NCBI GenBank assembly: GCA_023436395.1
Contig: JAEZJJ010000115.1
Span: forward strand, 123,273-187,272
Length of the DNA stretch: 64,000 nt
Reading direction: 5' to 3'
DNA from: Bacillota bacterium
GTDB lineage: Bacteria; Bacillota; Clostridia; Lachnospirales; Cellulosilyticaceae
Each line of letters opens with the position of its first letter. The first letter of the stretch is position 1. A program made the translations under genes and the position numbers. Shown one piece after another: positions 16,921 to 23,633 of the stretch. Under the pieces are notes generated by a model. It worked only from the letters and a program-made list of their open reading frames with translations, searched no databases and was not told where the DNA came from.

Positions 16921-17237
16921 TGAATGATCACGAATTAAATATATGGAAAGAGCGTTTCACTACTCAAAAAGCCAGTGGACTTACTGTTCTTGAGTGGTGT
17001 AAAAAAAACAATATTACCAAACATACATACTACAATTGGTATAAACAAATTAGAGGTTCAAAACCTAAATCTGCTAAGGTACCATCACCTACTTTTGGTG
17101 AAGTACATCTACATCTACCAAAGGTGGAATCCTCAGGTATTAAACTCTCTTTTAAAAACGTTGAAATTTGTCTTCTTAATAAAGCTGATCTTGAGCTTGC
17201 AGTAGCTGTCATTCATGAACTGCAAAAAACATGTTAA
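16921..17237 (+). CDS. tnpA: IS66 accessory protein TnpA (HTH)
   Basis: A 105-residue protein with the TnpA helix-turn-helix of IS66 elements (W-K-E-R-F near residue 9, then S-G-L-T-V-L-E-W-C-K-K-N-N-I-T-K-H-T-Y-Y-N-W). It probably binds the element ends or regulates transposition. I chose ATG at 16921 because CAGGAGG lies 7 bases before it; a frame open from 16884 has no ribosome site. It overlaps tnpB by 7 bases, as usual for this family. The frame is intact. Confidence 0.85.
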
Positions 17238-17605
17238 ACAGCTTTATTCAAAATACACTGCACATTTATATTACATGTCAGGCAACTGACTTTCGTGAGC
17301 AAATTGATAGTCTGGTAGCCCTTGTAACATTACAGTTTAAATTAGATCCATTATCCGAAAGTTGTGCTTTTGTTTTTTGTAATAAGAAGAGAAGTGCTCT
17401 TAAAATATTACGTTATGATAGAAATGGTTTTGTACTTGTTAATAAGAACCTCTTAGAGGATTTAAAGGTTCAATGGCCTAAAACACCTGATGAAGTAAAG
17501 GAAGTAACCCAAAAACAAATAGAATGGCTTCTAGAAGGTTTAGAAATGGAATCTAAAAAAGCACATCATCCTATTGAAATAAACAATAAAAACTGTTGTT
17601 TCTGA
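17231..17605 (+). CDS. tnpB: IS66 accessory protein TnpB (IS66 Orf2)
   Basis: A 124-residue protein that matches the IS66 Orf2 family: T-D-F-R-E-Q-I-D-S-L-V-A-L-V, L-D-P-L-S-E-S-C-A-F-V-F-C-N-K-K-R-S-A-L-K-I-L and the closing W-P-K-T-P-D-E-V. TnpB is required with TnpA for IS66 transposition; its chemistry is unknown. The start overlaps tnpA. The frame is intact although the transposase gene behind it is dead. Confidence 0.88.
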   Translation: MLNSFIQNTLHIYITCQATDFREQIDSLVALVTLQFKLDPLSESCAFVFCNKKRSALKILRYDRNGFVLVNKNLLEDLKVQWPKTPDEVKEVTQKQIEWLLEGLEMESKKAHHPIEINNKNCCF

Positions 17606-17623
17606 AGCAAAAAAACACTAATA

Positions 17624-17675
17624 AATACCATTAACCCCTTGAAAATTCGTCATTTTTCAAGGGGTTAATGGTATT
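17624..17675. terminator. Perfect 22-base hairpin between tnpB and tnpC
   Basis: Fully complementary 22-base arms (17624-17645 and 17654-17675) surround an 8-base loop, with CCCCTTGAAAA/TTTTCAAGGGG as the core next to the loop. It lies in the unusually long gap (about 140 bases) between tnpB and tnpC. It may limit transcription of the transposase, or it may be a separate small repeat inserted there. Confidence 0.6.
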
Positions 17676-17744
17676 CTAACATAGATAAATTGAGTTAAAA
17701 ATGTTATAATAATAGTATCAAATACGTGAAGAAAAGGTGTCCAG

Positions 17745-18635
17745 ATGACTGAACATGAAGAACTTTTAATAGTAAGAAAATTAGTAGAAAAGCAACAACA
17801 AGAGCTTGCTAAGAAGAATCAGGATATCCTTAAAAAGGAGCAAGCTATTGAAAGGCTTAACATTCAAGTTGAAAATATGTTGCAGGCATTACTTTATGCT
17901 CGTAAAAAGTTATTTGGCGCTTCATCAGAAACAACAGCTACTATAGATGGACAACAAAATCTGTTTGAGACAACTAGTGAGCTAGCAAAAGAATTATTAG
18001 CTGCGCAAAAAAGGTTACTATTGTCCCTTATACACGTAAACCATGACAACCTGGTGTACGTGCTGAAATGCTAGATGCCCTTCCAAAAGAGATAGAAGAA
18101 TATATTGTAGATCCTGAAGAAAACTGCTCCGTATGTGGTGGTGAATTAAAAGTGGTTGGTAAAAAACTTATTCGTACAGAAGTAGAGTTTGTACCAGCTA
18201 AACTAAAAGTCAAACAGATTGTGCAGCAAGTTGTTAAATGTACATAATGTGAGACTAAGGAAAGTGAAAATCCTAAAAATCACTTTCAAAAAGCAGCTGT
18301 TCCAGCTTCGGTGCTCTCACATTCTATAGCAACACCTTCATTGGTGGCACAAGTGATGTACCAAAAATTTGCCATGGGTATTCCTTTGCACAGACAAGAA
18401 AGTGACTTTCATCGCATGGGGCTTATCTTGCCTAGATCAAATATGGCACACTGTGTCATCAGATGTTGTGATGAGTGGTTATTGCCTATCTATCATCTCA
18501 TACATGATGAGCTTCTCAAATATGAGATTATTCACATGGATGAAACTAGAATCCAAGTGAATAAAGAAGAAGGGTAAAAAGCCAGTAGCCAATCCTGGAT
18601 GTGGATGATGCAAAGCGGTATACATGAAGCATGAA
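17745..18635 (+). pseudogene. tnpC: Broken IS66 transposase TnpC
   Basis: The start (ATG 17745 after AAGGTGTCC) encodes the coiled-coil and A-R-K-K-L-F-G-A-S-S-E region. A missing base in the A-run at 18006-18012 shifts the frame. The shifted frame continues K-V-T-I-V-P-Y-T-R-K-P, then a TGA at 18044 replaces an expected Arg, and the zinc motif C-S-V-C-G-G with its partner K-C-T-stop-C-E-T (TAA 18245) follows. The first catalytic Asp region I-H-M-D-E-T-R is present, a TAA at 18575 comes next, and homology ends near 18635, so the remaining catalytic residues are lost. Confidence 0.85.
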
Positions 18636-18639
18636 TGTC

Positions 18640-18714
18640 ATTTGAGTATGTCCGTTCTCGGAAACATATCCACTGCGTTTTTAGCACTATCGGTAGACGG
18701 GAACATATCCACCA
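18640..18714. mobile_element. Possible end of an IS21-type element (two 15-base repeats ending in CA)
   Basis: CGGAAACATATCCAC (18659-18673) and CGGGAACATATCCAC (18698-18712) are direct repeats with one difference and 39-base periodicity. The second is followed by CA. Repeated subterminal sites of the type TGTGGATATGTTCC and TG...CA termini are typical of IS21 elements. No istA/istB frame remains. The IS66 sequence breaks exactly where this begins, so its insertion may have truncated the IS66 copy. Assignment is by pattern only. Confidence 0.4.
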
Positions 18715-18733
18715 ATCGTACCGTTTACGAAAA

Positions 18734-18756
18734 GGGCACTCTAACTAAGAGTGCCC
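18734..18756 (-). terminator. Terminator of the AraC-type gene
   Basis: GGGCACTCT / AGAGTGCCC arms with a 5-base loop are followed on the minus strand by TTTTCG. It lies 20 bases past the stop codon at 18779. Confidence 0.8.
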
Positions 18757-18778
18757 TCAATCACAAGCATTGATATAT

Positions 18779-19657
18779 TTAATAGTCTTTTTTCTTTACT
18801 GGAATCCAGATTTCACTTCGATACTTTGGATTTCCTGTGTCTGGACTCTCGTTCCACAAAATTTCAGGACCTTCAACTGCTTCATATCCTGAAGATGGAA
18901 ACCACTCTGAATAGATCCTCCCCCATACATTTTGAAGTGTTTCTGGGAATGGACCGATGGATTCAAATATTGCCCAGGTACAAGCATCTATTTTCAATAC
19001 ATCAAATTCCGCTGTCTCATCACTTGATGTTGCTACCCCAATATAATGATCCAGCTCACCCTTTTCTTCCATTCTTCCTTCCGAGAAATTAATAGATCCA
19101 CTAATAATTCCTGTTGGTTCTACATTTGAAAGTGCTTTTAATTCTTTAATAACCTCAGGGGTTAAAAGTTCAGTCATTTTTGCAATATCTGGATTGACAC
19201 CTTCAAACATAATTGGAACTCTCTTCTTAAATCCTACTAACTTAAAAGGTCCTTTCTCAACAATACGATAGTTCATTTCGCATCCTCCTTTAATTGATAA
19301 TTGAAAGGTCATTCGAGGATAAGCTTTTAATTGTGTATTCTCACTCCTTGCCTCAGAAGGAAGAATACCATGCAAGGAATGAAAAGCACGGGAAAATGAA
19401 TCCGCCGAATTATAGTCATATTTGACGGCTACATCAATTATTCTCAAATCCCCATCTTTCAAATCAAGTGCAGCCAATGTCAGTCTTCTTCTCCGAATAT
19501 ATTCTGATAAACTTATGCCTGCTAAAAAAGAAAACATCCGCTTAAAATGATACTCTGAACAATAAGCGATTTTAGATACTTCACTGTAATCAATTTCCTC
19601 TGTTAAGTGCTCTTCAATATATGCCAATGCATTATTCATACTTCTTAAAGAATCCAT
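18779..19657 (-). CDS. AraC family regulator with GyrI-like effector domain (second copy)
   Basis: A 292-residue protein with the same architecture as the gene at 9950: two AraC helix-turn-helix units in the first ~105 residues (Y-S-E-V-S-K-I-A-Y-C-S-E-Y-H-F and I-I-D-V-A-V-K-Y-D-Y-N-S-A-D-S-F) and a GyrI-like domain from about residue 115, starting R-I-V-E-K-G-P-F-K-L-V-G and ending S-E-I-W-I-P-V-K. The start at 19657 follows AAAGGAGG at 7 bases; an upstream in-frame ATG has no ribosome site. It stands alone between insertion-sequence debris and an unidentified fragment, so its targets are unknown. Confidence 0.9.
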   Translation of the reverse strand: MDSLRSMNNALAYIEEHLTEEIDYSEVSKIAYCSEYHFKRMFSFLAGISLSEYIRRRRLTLAALDLKDGDLRIIDVAVKYDYNSADSFSRAFHSLHGILPSEARSENTQLKAYPRMTFQLSIKGGCEMNYRIVEKGPFKLVGFKKRVPIMFEGVNPDIAKMTELLTPEVIKELKALSNVEPTGIISGSINFSEGRMEEKGELDHYIGVATSSDETAEFDVLKIDACTWAIFESIGPFPETLQNVWGRIYSEWFPSSGYEAVEGPEILWNESPDTGNPKYRSEIWIPVKKKDY

Positions 19658-19727
19658 TGAACAACCTCCTTTCATCATCAATATTATCAGAGGATGCATT
19701 TATCCATCCGACAATCTGTGCACGGTA

Positions 19728-19973
19728 TTGTCGATTCCCTTTCATGTAATTAGTATCGTTAAATTGAATTTTTCTTTGGGATGTTTACCACGAGAAACAT
19801 TGGGATATATTGGGCAGGATTCAGCTTATCTGTCTAAAAAAGGTGTAGATGGCCGAGAATATTTCTATCGACTAGATATGGTAAAAACAACGATTAGGAA
19901 TAAAGTTCGTAGCATAACATCAAACGGGGAACTGGATAGAATTTTCGATACAGATGCTATACGAGAAGATTAA
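19728..19973 (+). pseudogene. Unidentified coding fragment
   Basis: The plus-strand frame of up to 81 codons has protein-like composition from about 19785 (R-E-T-L-G-Y-I-G-Q-D-S-A-Y-L-S-K-K-G) to the end (E-L-D-R-I-F-D-T-D-A-I-R-E-D), but no ribosome site or sensible start. I do not recognise the family. Its position beside insertion-sequence debris suggests the tail of a gene cut off by rearrangement. Confidence 0.35.
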
Positions 19974-20075
19974 ATAATACATCTATACTGTCTTCTCAAC
20001 CTCAATATAAAATCTAATCTGTCAACTCAACCTTATCGTTTTCAGGGTAGTTGATATGTTTCCTCAACGAACAAA

Positions 20076-20156
20076 AATAAGGGTTTCCAGACATTAGCGA
20101 CCTCGGCAAAGTTGCTGAGAGAAAAAACAATGTCGAGAAATCCTTTATTTATCAGT
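20076..20156 (-). terminator. Long imperfect hairpin after rlmD
   Basis: AAATAAAGGATTTCTCGACATT and AATGTCTGGAAACCCTTATTTTT (minus strand) pair with a few mismatches, with a second pairing (AGCAAC / GTCGCT) inside. The 3' arm ends in TTATTTTTG. It most likely terminates the rlmD operon. Confidence 0.6.
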
Positions 20157-20169
20157 GCTTCGAATAACC

Positions 20170-21537
20170 CTATTTATCTATCCTTGACATCAAGGCAACA
20201 CACTCAACGTGCACCGTCTGCGGAAACATATCTACTGGTTGTACTTTTTTTACCTTATAACCTTGTCCCACAAGATAAGCTAAATCTCTAGCTAATGTGG
20301 CTGGGTCACAAGATACATAGACAATCTTATGAGGGGACATTTGAACTAATGTCTCTAAAAGTGCCTCATCACACCCTTTACGTGGTGGATCTACTACAAT
20401 TGTATCTGCTACAATACCTTCTTTGTACATTTGAGGAATGATTTCTTCTGCTTTGCCCGTATAGAATTCTGCATTAGTAATGCCATTGAGGGCGGCATTT
20501 TCTTTGGCATTTTCAATAGCTTCAGGCACAATCTCTACACCATATACCTTTTTTGCCTTTTGGGCTAGGAATAAGGAAATAGAGCCAATCCCGCAGTACG
20601 CATCCCAAACCACTTCTTCTCCTGTTAGTTCAGCATATTCTAGTGCTTTTTTATAAAGTACTTCTGTCTGCTGTGGGTTTACTTGAAAGAAAGATAAAGG
20701 TGAAATCTTAAATTTCAAATCTCCAATATAGTCAATAATAGTTTCCTTACCCTCTAGTACTGTACATTCTTTGCCTAAAATAGTATTATTCTTAGCTGTA
20801 TGATGATTGAGTATAATACTTGTAATAGGTGCCACTGCCTTTAGGGTTTTCACAAATTCCTCAGCGTGGGGCAGTCTATGACCATTAATCACCAAACAGA
20901 CCATCATTTCTTCTGTATGATAACCTGTTTTAATCATTAAATGACGTACAAGACCAAGGTGTTTTTCTTCATCATAAATGCTAATTTGATATTTGTCTAA
21001 GAAATCTAGAACAGCTTTCATGACAATTTCCTTTTTAGGATCTTGAATATAGCAAGTCTCAAGAGGAATAAGCTTGTGACTACGTGTCGCAAAAAAACCA
21101 GTCTGTACTTTCCCATCTATTTTACGGATAGGATACTGGGCTTTATTGCGATAGTGGTAAGGTTCGTCCATTCCTAAAGTATCTAATACCTCTACACCTT
21201 TTAGGCCACCTATTCGCATGAGACAATCTTTTACCTTCTTAGTTTTCCAAGCTAATTGAGCACCATAATCCATATGTTGGAGCTGACAGCCACCACAAGT
21301 ATGGCTTACTTCACATATAGGATTTACTCTAAAAGGTGAAGGTGTGATTAACCTGATTAATTTACCATATCCATAGCTTTTTTTCACTTTCACAATACGT
21401 ACTTCTGCTACATCTCCAGTCACAGCTTGAGGGATAAAAACTGTAAAATCATCGATTTTTCCAATTCCTTCCCCCTCTGAGCCCATATCGATGATAGTAA
21501 GCTCATAGTGCTGATTCTTTTCAATTCGTTTCTCCAT
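20170..21537 (-). CDS. rlmD: 23S rRNA (uracil-C5)-methyltransferase, TrmA/RlmD family
   Basis: The 455-residue protein has an N-terminal TRAM domain (residues ~8-65) and then the Fe-S cysteines C75, C81 and C84 (C-G-G-C-Q-L-Q-H). The methyltransferase domain has V-W-D-A-Y-C-G-I-G-S-I-S-L-F for S-adenosylmethionine, D-P-P-R-K-G and the nucleophile region V-Y-V-S-C-D-P-A-T-L-A-R-D. It makes 5-methyluridine in 23S rRNA; Gram-positive members (RlmCD) can modify two sites, so the exact target is open. AGGAGCAACT precedes the ATG. It is the last gene of the operon starting near 23476. Confidence 0.92.
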   Translation of the reverse strand: MEKRIEKNQHYELTIIDMGSEGEGIGKIDDFTVFIPQAVTGDVAEVRIVKVKKSYGYGKLIRLITPSPFRVNPICEVSHTCGGCQLQHMDYGAQLAWKTKKVKDCLMRIGGLKGVEVLDTLGMDEPYHYRNKAQYPIRKIDGKVQTGFFATRSHKLIPLETCYIQDPKKEIVMKAVLDFLDKYQISIYDEEKHLGLVRHLMIKTGYHTEEMMVCLVINGHRLPHAEEFVKTLKAVAPITSIILNHHTAKNNTILGKECTVLEGKETIIDYIGDLKFKISPLSFFQVNPQQTEVLYKKALEYAELTGEEVVWDAYCGIGSISLFLAQKAKKVYGVEIVPEAIENAKENAALNGITNAEFYTGKAEEIIPQMYKEGIVADTIVVDPPRKGCDEALLETLVQMSPHKIVYVSCDPATLARDLAYLVGQGYKVKKVQPVDMFPQTVHVECVALMSRIDK

Positions 21538-21545
21538 AGTTGCTC

Positions 21546-21731
21546 CTAATTTAAACGTTTATTTTTCTTCTCGTCTGCATAAAGTAGGGTTTTAATGGCC
21601 TTAGCCAATGCTTCATCATCCACCTGTTGCATACGATCCGTCATATTCTTTTGCAAATAACGTTCCAGTAAAACTGAACTTTTGCCTTCCTTTTTATCAT
21701 TACCTGTTTTATCACTATCTGTTTTTTTCAT
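21546..21731 (-). CDS. Small highly charged protein of unknown function
   Basis: A 61-residue protein, lysine- and aspartate-rich in the first third (K-K-T-D-S-D-K-T-G-N-D-K-K-E-G-K), then probably helical (L-L-E-R-Y-L-Q-K-N-M-T-D-R-M). I chose ATG at 21731, which overlaps the end of the nuclease-like gene and follows AGGGGGATT; a longer frame from 21752 has no better site. The stop is 8 bases before rlmD. No family was recognised. Tight packing makes it a likely real member of the operon. Confidence 0.6.
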   Translation of the reverse strand: MKKTDSDKTGNDKKEGKSSVLLERYLQKNMTDRMQQVDDEALAKAIKTLLYADEKKNKRLN

Positions 21732-21732
21732 C

Positions 21733-22266
21733 TTAATCCCCCTGCCATTCACAAACAGTATCTTTACATATGCAATGCTTGCACTTTATAAAATCCGGTG
21801 TTGCTATAGGTGTATAACGTTCCTCTAACATCCATCGCATGTGTTTCATCGTTTGATGAAGCTCCCTACGAAGTCTCGCAGTATTACGAATTGTGAAAGT
21901 CTTATTGGCATATACTAATTTTCCATAGGGTGGCCTTTTGCCATAAACTTCTTCTATAATTAAAAAGTAGGCAACTAGCTGATACATATCACCTAGATGA
22001 GGCTCATCCTCTGTCAGCTTTCCACTTTTAATCTCTAAGGGAATATAGCGTTTTCCGAGCCATGTCTCAAAAATAAAATCTGGCTTACCTTGCAGTCCCA
22101 AGCCCTCTGCTACTAGTAGCTTTGTTCCTTTTTCATCTTTATAGATAGGGTTTGCCCACTTCACACCTATTTCTCTTCGCTCTTTCATCTTAATAGTAGG
22201 CCTAAATCCTAACCATAAAACAAGGGTAAAAGCTAACAAAATCCCTATCTCTATCACTTGAACCAT
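21733..22266 (-). CDS. Membrane-anchored PD-(D/E)xK nuclease, catalytic half of a Cas4-like pair
   Basis: This 177-residue protein has an N-terminal membrane helix (residues 5-20) and then the RecB/Cas4-type nuclease core: G-K-P-D63-F, P-L-E78-I-K80-S-G-K and the Q96-L-V-A-Y motif. Near the C-terminus the cysteines C162-x2-C165-x-C167-x4-C172 resemble the C-terminal Fe-S ligands of Cas4. The N-terminal Cas4 cysteine and the G-x-x-x-H motif are missing here but occur in the protein encoded just upstream, whose gene overlaps this one by 13 bases. GGGAG sits 9 bases before the ATG, inside that upstream gene. Likely a DNA nuclease at the inner membrane face; its partner and role are inference. 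Confidence 0.75.
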   Translation of the reverse strand: MVQVIEIGILLAFTLVLWLGFRPTIKMKERREIGVKWANPIYKDEKGTKLLVAEGLGLQGKPDFIFETWLGKRYIPLEIKSGKLTEDEPHLGDMYQLVAYFLIIEEVYGKRPPYGKLVYANKTFTIRNTARLRRELHQTMKHMRWMLEERYTPIATPDFIKCKHCICKDTVCEWQGD

Positions 22267-22547
22267 TGGTTTATACTCCCTAATACAAGAATGATGATTA
22301 AAACAAGTAAGATTGCAATGAGTATACGTCTTATACGATACTTTCTGTAGTAAGCTTTATGAAACTTAATGCCTTTTGCAAAGTTATTTTCCACCTTACT
22401 TCCTTTATTCCCTAATGCCTTATATCTCGTCTTAAGTTCAGTTTGTCCATAATAGCGCCCATAATACCATTGATAAGGACAGTAAATGAAGCGATTAATC
22501 TCATTGGCAGATAGCTTTTTAGAAGTGCTTATTTTCTCTTTCTTCAT
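22254..22547 (-). CDS. Membrane-anchored N-terminal half of a Cas4-like protein
   Basis: A 97-residue protein that starts like Cas4 and related RecB-type nucleases: L-S-A-N-E-I-N-R-F-I-Y-C23-P-Y-Q-W-Y-Y, with the cysteine that in Cas4 is the first Fe-S ligand, and then K-G-I-K-F-H63, the usual motif I histidine. A membrane helix (about 73-91) ends the protein. The nuclease core is absent and lies in the next gene. Its ATG overlaps the stop of the YhaM-like gene (ATGA), so it is translationally coupled. Confidence 0.68.
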   Translation of the reverse strand: MKKEKISTSKKLSANEINRFIYCPYQWYYGRYYGQTELKTRYKALGNKGSKVENNFAKGIKFHKAYYRKYRIRRILIAILLVLIIILVLGSINQWFK

Positions 22548-23476
22548 AGCTTAACACGTCTAATATTCCTATTTAATAGTTTATGGTAACCTGCATAAGG
22601 TTCATCATTACTTGTTTCTAAAAATTCATCTACCATCTTAAGTCTAGAATCTGAGAAGTCTGCTAAATGAACAATCATTGCCTCAATGCACTTTGGTCTC
22701 TTAGGTGAAGCATATTCATATTCTCCATGATGAGCAATCACAATATGTTTAAGAAGCATTTCTATTTCAGCAGGAAATCCTTCAATCTTACCTGCTGCAT
22801 CATGAATCATTTCTGAACCGATCACTAGGTGACCAATGAGCTGACCTTCATCCGTATAATCATTCCTTGGAAAAGTTGATAATTCTCTTAACTTCCCAAT
22901 GTCATGAAGTAAACAACCTGCAATAACTAAGTCTTTATTTGCATTTTCATAGAGTTCTGCCATAGAGAGTCCTAACTTGGCAACGGCTACAGTATGCTCA
23001 AGTAATCCATTTAAATACCCATGATGAACACTTTTACCTGCACTATGCATCTTAAAATCCTCATAAGTGACTTCTTCTAGAAAAATATTTTCTAAAAGCT
23101 CCTTAATATTAGGTTCTTGAACACTTTCTATAAGGTCTAATAAATCTGCTTCTAGTTGACTAACATCTTTCTTTGTATGAGGAATAAAGTCTTTTAGATC
23201 ATAGCCTCCTTCTGCCTTTTGAATCTTATTTATATTAAATTGTAAATTATCTTGATATAGAAGCGTTTCTCCTTCTACTTCTACAATATCATCTACTTCA
23301 AAAGGTAAGATACAACTATGAAATGACCATATCTTTCCATCTATAGCTCCTGTTCGGTCTTGTAATCTAATGGTACAGTAATCCTTACCATTTTTATTTT
23401 TTAATATTTGCTTAAACTTACATAAATAACAGCCTTTAATACTTTCTTGAGGCTTCATATCACTAATCTGTGTCAT
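22544..23476 (-). CDS. YhaM-like 3'-5' exoribonuclease (OB fold + HD domain)
   Basis: The 310-residue protein has an N-terminal OB-fold nucleic-acid-binding domain (residues ~10-100: Y-C-T-I-R-L-Q-D-R-T-G-A-I-D-G-K-I-W) and an HD phosphohydrolase domain with H-H-G-Y-L-N-G-L-L-E-H-T, C-L-L-H-D-I-G-K, I-V-I-A-H-H-G and L-A-D-F-S-D. B. subtilis YhaM, with this layout, degrades short RNA and single-stranded DNA from the 3' end. I chose ATG 23476, preceded by GGGAGAGAG, rather than the upstream ATG. First gene of an operon with the Cas4-like pair and rlmD. Confidence 0.87.
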   Translation of the reverse strand: MTQISDMKPQESIKGCYLCKFKQILKNKNGKDYCTIRLQDRTGAIDGKIWSFHSCILPFEVDDIVEVEGETLLYQDNLQFNINKIQKAEGGYDLKDFIPHTKKDVSQLEADLLDLIESVQEPNIKELLENIFLEEVTYEDFKMHSAGKSVHHGYLNGLLEHTVAVAKLGLSMAELYENANKDLVIAGCLLHDIGKLRELSTFPRNDYTDEGQLIGHLVIGSEMIHDAAGKIEGFPAEIEMLLKHIVIAHHGEYEYASPKRPKCIEAMIVHLADFSDSRLKMVDEFLETSNDEPYAGYHKLLNRNIRRVKL

Positions 23477-23580
23477 ATGCTCTCTCCCTTTTCTTTCATA
23501 AAATAATACTATCAAATCTCTTTAAAGTTTTCAACGCTTTTTGGCATGTGGGCTGTTAAATATTACTAATTCATAAAAGA

Positions 23581-23630
23581 AAAGGCATTTATACTTGAGC
23601 CCAGTTTCTCAAGATAAATACCTTTTTTGT
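23581..23630. terminator. Terminator of the sensor kinase gene
   Basis: AAAGGCATTTATACTTGAG and CTCAAGATAAATACCTTTTTT pair around an 8-base loop, with T-runs on both sides. It lies directly past the kinase stop codon and may also block transcription from the other side. Confidence 0.8.
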
Positions 23631-23633
23631 ATA

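Larger units (their letters stand above)
16841..18640 (+). mobile_element. Degenerate IS66-family insertion sequence, right end missing
   Basis: The left end begins GTAAGCGCTTCAAAAT at 16841, the usual IS66 terminal sequence. tnpA, tnpB and a broken tnpC follow in the standard order. No matching CGCTTAC end is present on the right. IS66 homology stops near 18640 and gives way to a different repeat pair at 18659-18712. The element cannot transpose by itself. Confidence 0.8.

Noticed and set aside
21733..22547. A CRISPR-Cas adaptation role for the Cas4-like pair
   Set aside because: No repeat-spacer array and no cas1, cas2 or effector gene was seen in the window, and the proteins are membrane-anchored.
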